Assembly: GCF_000698555.1 (NCBI RefSeq)
Contig: NZ_JFHE01000008.1
Location: forward strand, 62,001-126,000
DNA length: 64,000 nucleotides
Direction of reading: 5' to 3'
From: Caballeronia grimmiae
GTDB lineage: Bacteria > Pseudomonadota > Gammaproteobacteria > Burkholderiales > Burkholderiaceae
Part shown: in pieces, positions 54,179 to 63,941 of the stretch
Numbering within the stretch: the first letter of the stretch is position 1
Layout: each line of letters opens with the position of its first letter
Translations under genes and position numbers: made by a program
Notes under the pieces: model-generated
Database searches by the model: none
Seen by the model: only the letters and a program-made list of their open reading frames with translations
Told to the model about the DNA's origin: nothing

Positions 54179-54806
54179 TGGCTCGCACTGCGCGGCGTCT
54201 CTTCTACCGTCGTACGATGCTGTCTGTGAGCAACTCGATGCGGGCGGCCAAGGCGAGCAGCAAACGGGTCTAGCGGTCATCATCATTCGTGCTGTCTATC
54301 GAAGAGATGCTCCTCCAGGCGGCGGGTGTCGTTCTCAGCACGTGACTTCGACTGAACTCCGTCCGCGCGGACGGGCGCTGCGAGACGGCTGGACTCAGCC
54401 GAAGCCGTCGGACGTAATGGAGCAGAGGCGATCTCGCCCAGCATCCTGACAAGCGCTCATGGCGATCACGAGCGCCACTACATCGCCGCGGTTGAGTTCA
54501 TGCATGTCATCTTTCCGCACTGGCTTGCGTCTGCGATGACGCTCGTCGGCGGATTCCTGTTCGCGTCGAGATATCGGAAAGAACGCTCGCTGGCACTCTG
54601 CTGCGCCGAGCACGCGCTGTATGGATGCGTCATCTCTCCGCCAAGTCTCGATGGTTATTCCTTCCTCTGAAACCTGACGAACGCACGATGCGAGCAGCAA
54701 GCCCAACACGCTACTTTCGACAGATCGCCCTCCTGGCTTCAGTTTCTTGAAAGGCAGCCGATAAGACTCCTGTGAACCCGCGTAAACCGTTGTCGTCGGA
54801 CCTTCC
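54179..54806. other. Intergenic region with no recognisable gene
   Basis: About 630 bases between the DoxX and chemoreceptor genes. Minus-strand frames (54023-54286, 54395-54859) have no motif. It should hold the chemoreceptor promoter; no clear flagellar sigma-28 element was found by eye. Confidence 0.45.
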
Positions 54807-56375
54807 ATGAAACTCAGCCTCAAAATCCCGTTAGCTTTTGCAGCCGCGCTGCTTTTCATGTTCGCCGCCGCACTCTACGGCGTTTTCGCCCTCGATCAGT
54901 CGATCGACGCTTACAGGACAGTAGTCGCGCGCAACGTCGCACAGGAACGCATGGTGTCTGCAACGCTCGTCGCGTTCAAGCTGCAAGTGCAGGAATGGAA
55001 AGACACGCTGCTTCGCGGAAAGGACCCGGCCAAGCTCGACAAGTACTGGACGGCCTTTCAATCGCGCGAAGCGACGGTGAATAAGCTGGCCGATGAACTC
55101 AAACGGACGTTGCCCGCTGGCGAGAGTCGCGAATTGATCGAGCGGTTCGCAACAGCACATCGCGCGATGGGTGAAGGTTATCGCCGCGGCTTCGAGGCGT
55201 TCAAGGCGCAGGGCTACGAACCGTCGGCCGGCGACAACGCCGTTGCTGGCGTCGATCGTGAACCGGCGGCGTTGCTGGAGCAATCGGCAAAGAAGATCGC
55301 CGCAGACAGCGCCGAAGTGTCCCTGGCGGCAGACCGGGCCGGTGAACAGGCCACCGTCATCAGCATCACCCTGATGCTGGCGGTTCTCGTGCTTGCATCG
55401 ATCGGCGGCTATCTCTTTAGCCGGTCGGTGTCGCGTCCGCTGGCGCGTGCACTTGGATGTGCACAGGCCGTCGCAGCAGGCGACCTCTCGCTTGATTTTC
55501 ACTCAGACGGCAAGGACGAGATCGCGGCGTTACTGGTCGCGCTCAAGCACATGCAGTCGAGCCTGGCGAGCGTCGTGAGCAAGGTGCGCCTGAACGCGCA
55601 CAGCGTCGCAACAGCAAGCGCGGAAATCGCCTCCGGCAATCTCGATCTTTCGTCGCGCACCGAAGAACAGGCAGCATCGCTGCAGCAGACTGCGGCCAGC
55701 ATGGAAGAGATCACCACGGCAGTACGCCAGAACGCCGACCATGCGGCGGCGGCATCGTCGCTGGCAGGGTCCGCGTGCGAAACCGCGGCAAGCGGCGGGC
55801 AGATGATGGAGCGTGTCGTCGAAACGATGAACGGCATCTCCGAAAGTTCGGCGAAAGTGAGCGAGATCATCTCGGTCATCGACACGATCGCGTTTCAGAC
55901 CAACATTCTCGCGTTGAACGCGGCTGTGGAAGCCGCGCGAGCGGGCGAGGAAGGGCGCGGTTTCGCGGTCGTCGCCAGTGAAGTACGGGCACTCGCGCAG
56001 CGCAGCGCGGCGGCAGCGCGAGAGATCAAGTCACTCATCGAACACTCCAGCGAGCGTGTCGAGACGGGCTCGGCGCTCGTGCGCGATGCGGGAACCATCA
56101 TTGCGGACATCGTGACTTCGGTGCAGCGCGTGACAGGGGTCGTCGGCGAGATCACGTCGGCTTCCCAAGAGCAGCGCATCGGCATCGAGCAGGTCAATCT
56201 CGCGGTGACTCAGATGGACCAGGTCACACAGCAGAACGCGGCGCTGGTCGAGCAGGCATCCGCGGCGGCTCACGCGCTCGCGGAGCAGGCCGGCTCGCTG
56301 CGGGACGCGGTGGCGGTGTTCAGGCTGAGGGAAGATGCGCATGCCGCACCGCACCGCGCGTTGGCCGCAGCGTAA
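54807..56375 (+). CDS. Methyl-accepting chemotaxis protein
   Basis: This 522-residue receptor has a first membrane helix at residues 7-28, a periplasmic four-helix-bundle domain (about 30-187, [33 protein letters not shown]), a second helix (about 190-208), HAMP (210-262) and the cytoplasmic signalling coiled coil with the hairpin tip [39 protein letters not shown] near 370-405. There is no C-terminal NWETF tether, so it relies on other receptors for adaptation enzymes. Its position after the hydroquinone operon suggests, without proof, a role in chemotaxis towards aromatic substrates. Confidence 0.93.
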   Translation: MKLSLKIPLAFAAALLFMFAAALYGVFALDQSIDAYRTVVARNVAQERMVSATLVAFKLQVQEWKDTLLRGKDPAKLDKYWTAFQSREATVNKLADELKRTLPAGESRELIERFATAHRAMGEGYRRGFEAFKAQGYEPSAGDNAVAGVDREPAALLEQSAKKIAADSAEVSLAADRAGEQATVISITLMLAVLVLASIGGYLFSRSVSRPLARALGCAQAVAAGDLSLDFHSDGKDEIAALLVALKHMQSSLASVVSKVRLNAHSVATASAEIASGNLDLSSRTEEQAASLQQTAASMEEITTAVRQNADHAAAASSLAGSACETAASGGQMMERVVETMNGISESSAKVSEIISVIDTIAFQTNILALNAAVEAARAGEEGRGFAVVASEVRALAQRSAAAAREIKSLIEHSSERVETGSALVRDAGTIIADIVTSVQRVTGVVGEITSASQEQRIGIEQVNLAVTQMDQVTQQNAALVEQASAAAHALAEQAGSLRDAVAVFRLREDAHAAPHRALAAA

Positions 56376-57067
56376 CGGAGGCAACGGGACGAAGCCGGCG
56401 GATGCCGGTCCCGCTCCGGTTTAGCGCTCGTCAGCAGTCACGGCGGGTGCGGGAATCGCACGTTCGCCTCCAACCGAATGCGTTTCCAGCCGCGAGCCAT
56501 TCGATCTCGCGGCTGAAGGAAGGTGCATCCGTGAAGCCGTTGAAGATCAGGCGGAGACAGGCTCCACCTTTGGCCATGCCAATAGCGACGCATTGAACAT
56601 TTAGCCGCCACATAACACTTTGTGGTCAGTTGCAGAATTGCTGAGATAGCGGCCCCGCTTCACGCGATATCTTTTTTGGCCGGTTTGTCCGCCATTCCTT
56701 TCGATCGATCCAGAGCGTGAACTGATCGATCAGGCCCATGCGGTGCACTGAGTCGCTATGGCAAAGGCGGCGTTCACGTTTCGGTTGACGACGTTTTTAT
56801 GGCGACGGCTGCCGGACTGGCGTGGGATCGAGGCCTCCGGCAGGGAATTGAACTCTCTGTTCAGTGGCGCTTGCAAGCACTGGACAGTGACGAGCTTGGC
56901 CGAGAGCTCGCCGGCGATCGATCTAGTACGTTATTGAGCCGATGCGGTCCAGAGATGAGCCGTGCAAAAGGCCACCAGTGACCGCCATGGTAAAGAGTCG
57001 GATCTGAGCACGACGATCGACGGCCAATCATATCGGCATCCTAAGCTCTTGCGCTGACGTTCAACGA
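56376..57067. other. Intergenic region with no recognisable gene
   Basis: About 690 bases. A small CCGGC/GCCGG hairpin at about 56395-56410 follows the chemoreceptor gene without a T run. A 60-codon frame at 56799-56981 and others lack motifs. No mobile-element end was found. Confidence 0.4.
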
Positions 57068-57811
57068 TCAGACGAGACGCGCACCACCGTCAACGTTGAG
57101 CGTCGCGCCGTTCATAAACCCATTCGACATCAGGAAGACGACACCCGCACCGGCTTCGTCCGACGTGCCGAGGCGGCGCAAAGGAAGCGTTTGCTTGAGC
57201 CGGTCGACGACAGAGTCGCGAGCATTACCCAGTGCCTTATGGAGAATGGGCGTATCGATCGGGCCGGGTGACAAGGTGTTGACGCGAATCGGCGCAAGCT
57301 CTAGCGCAAGGCCTCGCGCAAAGGCTTCCATGGCCGCCGATGCTGCGGCAAGGATAGCGGTTCCATAGGCGTTGGGACGATCCGCGAGACTTCCTGAGAT
57401 AAACGTGATCGAGCCATCGCTGCTCAGTCGATCGCCCAGCGCGCGGATCACGTGTACAGCTGCCCAGATGCGCTCATCGAATGCCTGCCGCAGATAGTCC
57501 ACGTTGGTGTCGCGGACCTTGCCAGAGACGAAAGTTCCCGCCAGTAGGACGAGGTGGTCGATCGTAGGTATGTCTTGCACCGCTAGTTGAAGGGCGTTTG
57601 GGTCTGTCACGTCAGCGGCTCGCCACCCGGCGAAACCGTGGTGTGCTGCTGCCTGTTCTGCGGAAGCCGCTGTCCGACCAACAACGATGACATGCGCGCC
57701 GGCGTCCTTGGCCTGAAGGGCGGCTTCCAGTCCGATCCCGGATGTGGCGCCAAAGACAAGTACGTTCTTCCCCGCGAGGACTGATTGCTGTCGCTGCGCT
57801 GCGTCACTCAT
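57068..57811 (-). CDS. SDR-family protein lacking the classical YxxxK motif
   Basis: This 247-residue Rossmann protein has the cofactor motif VFGATSGIG near residue 20 and the usual late PGPIDTP and C-terminal NGATLNVDGGARLV. The Ser region is present (ITFISGSLADRPNAYG), but where YxASKAA is expected the sequence reads ILAAASAAMEAF, so Tyr and Lys of the catalytic pair are Leu and Ser by my alignment. It may be inactive as a dehydrogenase, use another acid, or be a binding protein. It is divergent from the LysR gene at 57913, which probably regulates it. Confidence 0.88.
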   Translation of the reverse strand: MSDAAQRQQSVLAGKNVLVFGATSGIGLEAALQAKDAGAHVIVVGRTAASAEQAAAHHGFAGWRAADVTDPNALQLAVQDIPTIDHLVLLAGTFVSGKVRDTNVDYLRQAFDERIWAAVHVIRALGDRLSSDGSITFISGSLADRPNAYGTAILAAASAAMEAFARGLALELAPIRVNTLSPGPIDTPILHKALGNARDSVVDRLKQTLPLRRLGTSDEAGAGVVFLMSNGFMNGATLNVDGGARLV

Positions 57812-57864
57812 GACTCTTCTCCTGTTGGCTGACGCAGGTCTGCGTCGATGGAAGAAGATTAATT

Positions 57865-57876
57865 CGCGATAACGCG
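57865..57876. promoter_or_regulatory. CGCG-ATAA-CGCG palindrome between the divergent SDR and LysR genes
   Basis: A short perfect inverted repeat lies about 40 bases before the LysR start and 55 before the SDR start, a suitable place for an autoregulatory LysR site. The repeat is short and CG-rich, so chance is possible. Confidence 0.3.
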
Positions 57877-57912
57877 CTTGATAATGAGCCCTGCTTTCGC
57901 TTTAATAGTGCC

Positions 57913-58869
57913 ATGATGGAACAAATAGCGATAGAAAGGCTGACAGGCTTGATTGCGTTCGCCCGCGCTGCGTCGCTTGGGAGCTATACGGCCGCCGCCA
58001 GGTTGCTCGGGGTCTCGCCGTCTGCGGTTAGCAAGAGCGTGCAGCGTTTGGAACAGCATTTCGGTCTTCGACTCTTTAGTCGAACCACACGCTCACTAAC
58101 GCTTACACCCGAGGGACGCGACCTACTGGAGCGCACTCAGCGTCTGCTTCGCGAGGCGGATGGCATCGAGCAGGGCGTGGCAGCGGCACGCGCCGAGCCT
58201 GCGGGCATCATCAAGGTCGCAGCGCCATTGCCGGTGGGCGTGCATATCCTGGCAGCAGCCATGCCGAGCTTTCGAAGGCGCTATCCGAAGGTGAGCGTCG
58301 ACCTTCGGCTGAACGACCGCTACGTCGACCTGATCGACGAAGGCGTGGACGTCGCCATTCGAGTGGGCGACCCTGGAGACGCACGCCTGATCGTGCGTCG
58401 GCTCGCGCCGCACCGCATATGCGCGTTTGCCTCGCCCGCCTATATCCAGGAGCGAGGCTTGCCAACACATCCGAACGATCTCGTGAAGCACGACTGCATC
58501 AACTTTAGGTATCAGTCATCGGGCCAGGAGGCTGCGTGGCCGTTCGACATGGGTGACAGGGTGCTGGAGTTCACGCCGCCCTCGGGCCTAATCATCGATG
58601 CCAGTGACGCGATTGCTGCAGCGCTTGTCGCAGGCGCGGGCATCGGTATCTCTGCAACCTATATCGCCGCGCCATATGTTGCGCGAGGGGAATTGATGCC
58701 AGTGCTTTCCCAGTTTGCGCATGATCGGTTCCACTTGCATGCGTTATGGCCGGAGAGTCGACGGGGCAATCCGGCCGTCAAGGCGTTCGTGGGCTTCCTG
58801 CGAGAGATATTTCCAGACCCGACTCCGTGGGACGCGCTGGTGAAGACGAAAGCTGGCATTCGCCCGTGA
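57913..58869 (+). CDS. LysR-family transcriptional regulator
   Basis: This 318-residue LysR protein has the helix-turn-helix at about 5-65 (SLGSYTAAARLLGVSPSAVSKSVQRLEQHFGLRLFSRTTR) and a CrgA-like effector domain (GIIKVAAPLPVG...). It is divergent from the SDR gene with 101 bases between the start codons, the standard layout for control of that gene. The tandem ATGs at 57913 and 57916 are equivalent. Confidence 0.9.
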   Translation: MMEQIAIERLTGLIAFARAASLGSYTAAARLLGVSPSAVSKSVQRLEQHFGLRLFSRTTRSLTLTPEGRDLLERTQRLLREADGIEQGVAAARAEPAGIIKVAAPLPVGVHILAAAMPSFRRRYPKVSVDLRLNDRYVDLIDEGVDVAIRVGDPGDARLIVRRLAPHRICAFASPAYIQERGLPTHPNDLVKHDCINFRYQSSGQEAAWPFDMGDRVLEFTPPSGLIIDASDAIAAALVAGAGIGISATYIAAPYVARGELMPVLSQFAHDRFHLHALWPESRRGNPAVKAFVGFLREIFPDPTPWDALVKTKAGIRP

Positions 58870-59075
58870 CTTCACCCGTGCCGGTCGGGTCGCCGATCCA
58901 GGCATGGGGAGGAGACACCGTCGCAGGATGTCTTCAATCGAAACAGCTAGTTTGGATGGACGCCGTGCTGGCGTGCAACCATCGAGACCGACATGTCTGG
59001 CTAGAAACTCTCTCTCACCATCGTCGCTCGCGCGCTTGCGTCGCGTCGAGGGTAAAGCGCAACGGTGGGCGCCGG

Positions 59076-60110
59076 TCACTTGAAACCAATGACCATTGAA
59101 TCCGGTCCGACGAGTGGCTCAATGCGCACTGCTTTGAACCCCGTTTCCTCCATCCATTGCCGACACTGGGCACCCGTGTAGTCGAACCCGCCCGGTGTCT
59201 CGATGAGCATGTTCAGACTCATCAACAAGCCGAAGACGTTCTTGCGACGTTCGTCGTCGATTACCGCGTCGTACACGATGAGCGCCCCGCCCGTCGGCAA
59301 GGCGGCGTAGCACTTGCTCAGCAGTTCAAGCTTCTGCGGCAACGCCCAGTCATGCAGGATGTGGCCCATGACCAGCACATCGGCCGACGGACATTCGTCC
59401 CTGAAGAAGTCTCCCGGATAGAAGCGCAGCCGCTCTGTCAGGCCGTGTTCGGCGACATACTCGTTGAATACCGGCTCGACGGCCGGCAAGTCGAAACCGC
59501 CGCCTGTCAGGTGCTCATGCGCGAGGGCAACCTGCACTGGCAAGGCGCCTTGAGCTGCGCCGATATCGATGAACGTGCCGTAATCGGCCCACGGGAACTG
59601 TTGTGCGATCGCGCGCGCCGCGCCTAGGCTCACGCCGGTCATTGCCTGGAGGAAGCCGCGCAACGACGGTTCGTCGCGGTAGATCGCGTCGAATGGATTG
59701 CCGCCGCGCTTGGCCTCGTTTTGCGGAAGTCCGGTGACGAGTGCTTCGGTCAGCGAGCCCCAGAACGGATAAAGCCGTGCATTCGCCATCTCCAGCAGGC
59801 CGCCAATATAGCTGGACTTTCCCTTATCGAGAAAGAGGCCGGTCTCAGGCGTGTTGTGATACACGGCTCCTTCACGGTCCAGCAAATGAAGCGCGACCAG
59901 GGCATCCAGGAAGTCGTGCGCCGCACGCGGATGCAGGCCGAGTGCACCCGCAAGTTCGGACGCTTCGCGGGGACGGTTCGCGAGTTCTGTAAAAACACCG
60001 AGCTCAACCGCGGACAGGAGTGTCTTCGATGCCCAGAAGCCCATGCCTATCTGCAGCAGCCTTTCAGGAGACGGGGCATGACTGAACTCGGACGCTGGCG
60101 CGCTCTCCAT
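59076..60110 (-). CDS. SAM-dependent O-methyltransferase (COMT-like)
   Basis: This 344-residue class I methyltransferase has an N-terminal winged-helix dimerisation domain ([55 protein letters not shown]) and a Rossmann methyltransferase core with [17 protein letters not shown] near residue 185 and the family motifs [10 protein letters not shown] and [23 protein letters not shown]. The His in HILHDW matches the catalytic base of the PF00891 group, which methylates phenolic or polyketide hydroxyls. AAGGA precedes the ATG. It is a single gene, so its product and pathway are unknown; small natural products or phenol detoxification are both possible. Confidence 0.88.
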   Translation of the reverse strand: MESAPASEFSHAPSPERLLQIGMGFWASKTLLSAVELGVFTELANRPREASELAGALGLHPRAAHDFLDALVALHLLDREGAVYHNTPETGLFLDKGKSSYIGGLLEMANARLYPFWGSLTEALVTGLPQNEAKRGGNPFDAIYRDEPSLRGFLQAMTGVSLGAARAIAQQFPWADYGTFIDIGAAQGALPVQVALAHEHLTGGGFDLPAVEPVFNEYVAEHGLTERLRFYPGDFFRDECPSADVLVMGHILHDWALPQKLELLSKCYAALPTGGALIVYDAVIDDERRKNVFGLLMSLNMLIETPGGFDYTGAQCRQWMEETGFKAVRIEPLVGPDSMVIGFK

Positions 60111-60459
60111 ATCGCATCCTTCTTTTGATATACCTAATTTAAAGGGGTGCTTGATTCCGCTAGAAGTCCGAAGCTAACTGTAGGCGGTGCGTCGGCCGCG
60201 TTCAAGCTCCTTATGTGCGCCGGCGCGCATCGAGTTTTGTTCACTGGAGGGAGTGAAACGCCTGCCGGTGCACTGTCGAAGATTCGGGCTTCTGGGGACA
60301 TGCGTAGGGAGGAGACAACTGCACCCGGCGGCCAAATAACGATGCAAGGTCGCAACTGGCGACACGCATTCGCACGCGTCCTGCGAACGCGCTGATCCAA
60401 GAAGGGAAAGCCTCTATCACGACGGCGCACTAACGCCATAAGTCCAATGCGTTGACCGA
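60111..60459. other. Intergenic region downstream of the ketopantoate-reductase remnant
   Basis: No intact gene. On the minus strand a few stretches (VIWPPGAVVSS...) could be the decayed C-terminal half of the remnant that follows, but I cannot align them with confidence. The low-coordinate end holds the promoter of the methyltransferase gene, including a possible TATATC -10. Confidence 0.35.
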
Positions 60460-60800
60460 AGTCCGTGCGCTTCTGCTAGACGCCGCTTTGCAGTACGCGG
60501 ACGACCGTCTCTGCGCTGCACAGGGCGGACAGCCATGGCGCGGCGGCTTCGTCTGCGAGGAGTAGACAGCGTCGAAGACCAAGCCGAACGTGTTTCCCGA
60601 TGGCAGCAGGATGGACGTGCACCGCGCTAGGAACCACGATGTTGCCGCCATCGAAGGGCAGTCCCAGAAACTCACGCGCGGTGCAGCCAAAGATCGCCGG
60701 CGCGCGGCCAGCTCGTCAAGTGCCGCGGCGATGGTCGCGCCGATTGCTCCCGGTCTCACGATGGCGACTGTCCCTTGTCGCTGGACGACAAGAAGGAGCA
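60460..60800 (-). pseudogene. Decayed ketopantoate reductase-like oxidoreductase
   Basis: On the minus strand the start of a ketopantoate-reductase-type Rossmann domain is readable (GTVAIVRPGAIGATIAAAL). The match then continues in another frame (RAPAIFGCTAREFLGLPFDGGNIVVPSAVH), briefly in the first frame again (TFGLVFDAVYSSQT), then in the second (AAAPWLSALCSAETVVRVLQSGV). At least two frameshifts and a stop after QSGV show that it is broken. R replaces the second glycine of the GxGxxG loop. Only the N-terminal half is recognisable. Confidence 0.6.
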
Positions 60801-60950
60801 TGTTACTGACAGCCTTCGTTATCAGCTTGCACCGCAAACGGGATCGTGCGCACCACGCGCGAGTGAGTCGTGACCTCGAATGGCGTACGCCGATTGCCCT
60901 CAAGGCGGCGACACAACGCCAAGCTCTTGTTTTTTAAACGAAAGTAAGCA

Positions 60951-60967
60951 CTGGCATAAAGACTGCG
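60951..60967 (+). promoter_or_regulatory. Candidate sigma-54 promoter upstream of atzF
   Basis: CTGGCATAAAGACTGCG has the invariant GG and GC of sigma-54 promoters exactly ten bases apart (TGGCA-N-CTGC), 35 bases before the atzF start. Sigma-54/NtrC control would suit a nitrogen-scavenging gene. The -12 element has CTGC rather than TTGC, and I found no clear NtrC site. Confidence 0.4.
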
Positions 60968-61001
60968 TTGCGAGTTTCATCTTGTATTCAAGTTTGAACT
61001 C

Positions 61002-62825
61002 ATGAAAGCAACCGCAGCCGACCTTCCTTTCACCGTTCGCTCACTCGTCGATGCTTACGCACGCGGCGATACCGATCCGCTGCAAGTCATCGCCATGACG
61101 CTCGCACGTATCGAAGCCAGCAAGCGGCCCGAAGCGTGGACACTCGTCGTTCCGGCATCGGACCTTCACGCCACAGCGAGCGCGCTCACACGCGACCTCG
61201 TCGAACAGGGCGCTGCGATCTTCGAGCGCAAGCCGTTGCTCGGCGTGCCGTTTGCGGTGAAGGACAACATCGATTTCGCGGGTTTGCCGACGTCCGCCGC
61301 ATGTCCCGCGTTCGCTTATACGCCGAACGAGACCGCATTCGCCGTGCAGCGTCTGATCGATGCAGGCGCGATCCTCATCGGCAAGACCAACCTCGATCAG
61401 TTCGCGACCGGGCTCGTCGGCACGCGTTCGCCGTTCGGTGCGGTGCGGCAGGTGAATCATCAAGAGTATGTATCGGGCGGTTCCAGTTCAGGTTCGGCGG
61501 TGACCGTGGCGCAAGGCATCGTCGCGTTCTCGCTCGGCACCGATACCGCCGGCTCCGGCCGCGTGCCTGCGGGCTTCAACGGCATCGTCGGACTAAAGCC
61601 GACGCTGGGACTCGTCAGCAAGCGCGGCGTCGTGCCCGCGTGCAGAAGTCTGGATACGCTGTCGATCTTCGCGCATGACGTCGCCGATGCATGGCTCGTG
61701 CTGCAACAGATGGCCGCATTCGATGCGCGCGACGGATTTTCGCGCCGCGTCGCATCGCTCGGACTGTTGCGCGATGCACCGCGCGTCGCGATCCCCGACA
61801 CGCTCGAATTCTTCGGCGACACGCAAGCCGCCGATGCCTTCGCCGCGACGCTCGATCATCTGAAGCTCGAACCTGCAACGTTCCCTTTCGCGCCGATGCA
61901 GCGCACCGCCGCGCTGCTCTACGACGGCCCGTGGGTCGCGGAAAGGCGCGCTGCGCTGGGCGAGTTCTTCGTGACGAATCGCGAAGACATCGATCCGACC
62001 GTAGCCAAGGTCATAAGCAAGGCGGATGCGGTCTCCGCCGCCGACGCCTTCAACGGCCAGTACGAACTTACGCTGCTGAAGCGCGAAGCGGATGCCCTGT
62101 TCGAACGTTTCGATATCCTTATTGTTCCGACCACGCCGACGCATCCGACCATCGCAGACGTGCAGGCGAATCCGGTCGAAGTGAACAGCCGGCTTGGAAT
62201 CTACACGAACTTCGTCAATCTGCTCGATCTCTGCGCGCTCGCCGTGCCGTGTCTGCCACGCGCCGACGGTTTGCCCGCGGGCATCACGTTGATTGGTCCA
62301 GCGGGCGCGGACTGGCGGCTTGCCGTGCTCGGCGCGCAGATCCAGGCGCTTGCGGATGTCAGCATCGATCCGCTGCCGCTTCAGGAACCGAGCGTCACGC
62401 TCGCCGTCGTCGGCGCACATCTGCGCGGCATGCCGCTCGAATGGCAGATGAAGCAGGCGGGCGCGCGGTTCGTCGAAGAGACCGTGACGTCGCCGCACTA
62501 TGCGCTCTACGCACTCGCCGATACCGAGCCGCCCAAGCCCGGCCTCGTGCGCAATCCGGCAGAAGGACGCTCGATCGTCATCGAACTGTGGGACATGCCC
62601 GTGCGCACCTTCGGCGCATTCGTCGCAGCGATCCCGGCGCCGCTCGGCATCGGCACCGTCACGACTGGCGATGGCCGCGTCGTCAAGGGCTTCATCTGCG
62701 AACCGGCGGCCGTCGCGCCCGAGAGCGGCGCGCTCGATATCACTTCATTCGGCGGCTGGCGTGCGTATCGGCACAGGCTTGTCTCCGCATCCAACGATCA
62801 ACCCACACAGGAAGCCACATCATGA
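61002..62825 (+). CDS. atzF: Allophanate hydrolase
   Basis: This 607-residue amidase-signature enzyme hydrolyses allophanate to CO2 and ammonia, the last step in urea, biuret and s-triazine nitrogen use. The catalytic triad is visible: K87 in FAVKDNID, the cis-Ser in SGGSSSGS (about S163) and nucleophile S185 in GTDTAGSGRVPA. After the amidase domain a C-terminal domain of about 130 residues (VTLAVVGAHLRGMPLEWQMKQAGARF to GGWRAY) is specific to allophanate hydrolases, distinguishing it from plain amidases. Its stop overlaps the next ATG by four bases (ATGA), coupling it to a transporter gene. No biotin-dependent urea carboxylase gene is visible in the window. Confidence 0.93.
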   Translation: MKATAADLPFTVRSLVDAYARGDTDPLQVIAMTLARIEASKRPEAWTLVVPASDLHATASALTRDLVEQGAAIFERKPLLGVPFAVKDNIDFAGLPTSAACPAFAYTPNETAFAVQRLIDAGAILIGKTNLDQFATGLVGTRSPFGAVRQVNHQEYVSGGSSSGSAVTVAQGIVAFSLGTDTAGSGRVPAGFNGIVGLKPTLGLVSKRGVVPACRSLDTLSIFAHDVADAWLVLQQMAAFDARDGFSRRVASLGLLRDAPRVAIPDTLEFFGDTQAADAFAATLDHLKLEPATFPFAPMQRTAALLYDGPWVAERRAALGEFFVTNREDIDPTVAKVISKADAVSAADAFNGQYELTLLKREADALFERFDILIVPTTPTHPTIADVQANPVEVNSRLGIYTNFVNLLDLCALAVPCLPRADGLPAGITLIGPAGADWRLAVLGAQIQALADVSIDPLPLQEPSVTLAVVGAHLRGMPLEWQMKQAGARFVEETVTSPHYALYALADTEPPKPGLVRNPAEGRSIVIELWDMPVRTFGAFVAAIPAPLGIGTVTTGDGRVVKGFICEPAAVAPESGALDITSFGGWRAYRHRLVSASNDQPTQEATS

Positions 62826-63919
62826 CCAATCGCCGCCACTTCATCAAAGGTGCGGGCGCGCTCGCCCTCGGCAGCGCGTTGCCGTTCGATCTCGCCTTCG
62901 GCGCAAGCAATCTCACTGTCGGCGTGATCTATGTCGGCGCGAAAGGCGATTACGGCTATAACCAGGCACAGGCGCAGGCGACGGCGATCATCAAGAAGAT
63001 GCCGGGCGTGAAAGTGGTCGAGGAAGAGAACGTGCCTGAAACCGTCGCCGTGCAAAAGACGATGGAAGCGATGATCGAGCAGGACGGCGCGACGCTCATC
63101 TTCGCGACGTCGTTCGGCTATTTCGACCCGCACGTGCTCAAGATGGCCGCGAAGTATCCGAAGGTCCGCTTCGCGCATTGCGGCGGTTTGTGGAAGCAGG
63201 GCAATCCGCCGAATATCGGGAGCTACTTCGGCTATATCGACGAATGCCAGTACCTTAACGGCGTCGTCGCGGGCCACGCGAGCAAGAGCAAGAAGCTCGG
63301 CTTCGTCGCCGCAAAGCCGATTCCGCAAGTGCTGCGCAACATCAACGCGTTCACGCTCGGCGCGCAATCGGTCGATCCGTCGATCACCACCCACGTCATT
63401 TTCACCGGCGACTGGTCGATGCCGGTCAAGGAAGCCGAAGCGGCCAACAGTCTCGTCGATCAGGGATGCGATGTGCTGACCTGTCACGTCGATGGCCCGA
63501 AGGTCGTCATCGAAACGGCGGAGAAGCGCGGCGCGATGAGTTGCGGCTATCACGCGAGTCAGGCTGCGCTCGCGCCGAAGGGTTATCTCACGGGCGCGGA
63601 GTGGGACTGGGCGACGCCGTACAAGGCACTCGTCACCGATGCGCAAGCCGGCAAGCCGCAGCCGAATATCCTGCGCGGCGGCCTGAAGGAAGGCTTCGTG
63701 AAGATGTCGCCATACGGCGCGAAGGTCACCGCCGATGCGAAGAGCAAAGCCGACGCCATCAAATCGAAGATGGTCGCGGGCGATTACGTGATCTTCAAAG
63801 GCCCGATGAAGGACAACAAAGGCGACAGCGCCATTGCGTCGGGCACGGCATACGCACAGACGGACATCAAGCTGGAAAGCATGAACTATCTCGTCGCTGG
63901 CGTCGTCGGGCAGATCTGA
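62822..63919 (+). CDS. BMP-family ABC transporter substrate-binding protein
   Basis: This 365-residue periplasmic binding protein of the basic membrane protein/purine-nucleoside (PF02608) family starts with a twin-arginine-like signal (MTNRRHFIKGAGALALGSALP) and lacks a lipobox Cys. The mature part (VGVIYVGAKGDYGYNQAQAQA, then FATSFGYFDP, GSYFGYIDECQYLNGVVAGHASKSKKLGFVA) is typical. It overlaps atzF by four bases. BMP proteins near allophanate or amidase genes probably bind a nitrogen-rich ligand such as a urea, ureide or purine derivative; that is inference. A permease gene seems to follow. Confidence 0.92.
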   Translation: MTNRRHFIKGAGALALGSALPFDLAFGASNLTVGVIYVGAKGDYGYNQAQAQATAIIKKMPGVKVVEEENVPETVAVQKTMEAMIEQDGATLIFATSFGYFDPHVLKMAAKYPKVRFAHCGGLWKQGNPPNIGSYFGYIDECQYLNGVVAGHASKSKKLGFVAAKPIPQVLRNINAFTLGAQSVDPSITTHVIFTGDWSMPVKEAEAANSLVDQGCDVLTCHVDGPKVVIETAEKRGAMSCGYHASQAALAPKGYLTGAEWDWATPYKALVTDAQAGKPQPNILRGGLKEGFVKMSPYGAKVTADAKSKADAIKSKMVAGDYVIFKGPMKDNKGDSAIASGTAYAQTDIKLESMNYLVAGVVGQI

Positions 63920-63941
63920 TTCTTTCGTTTGCGGAGCCGGT

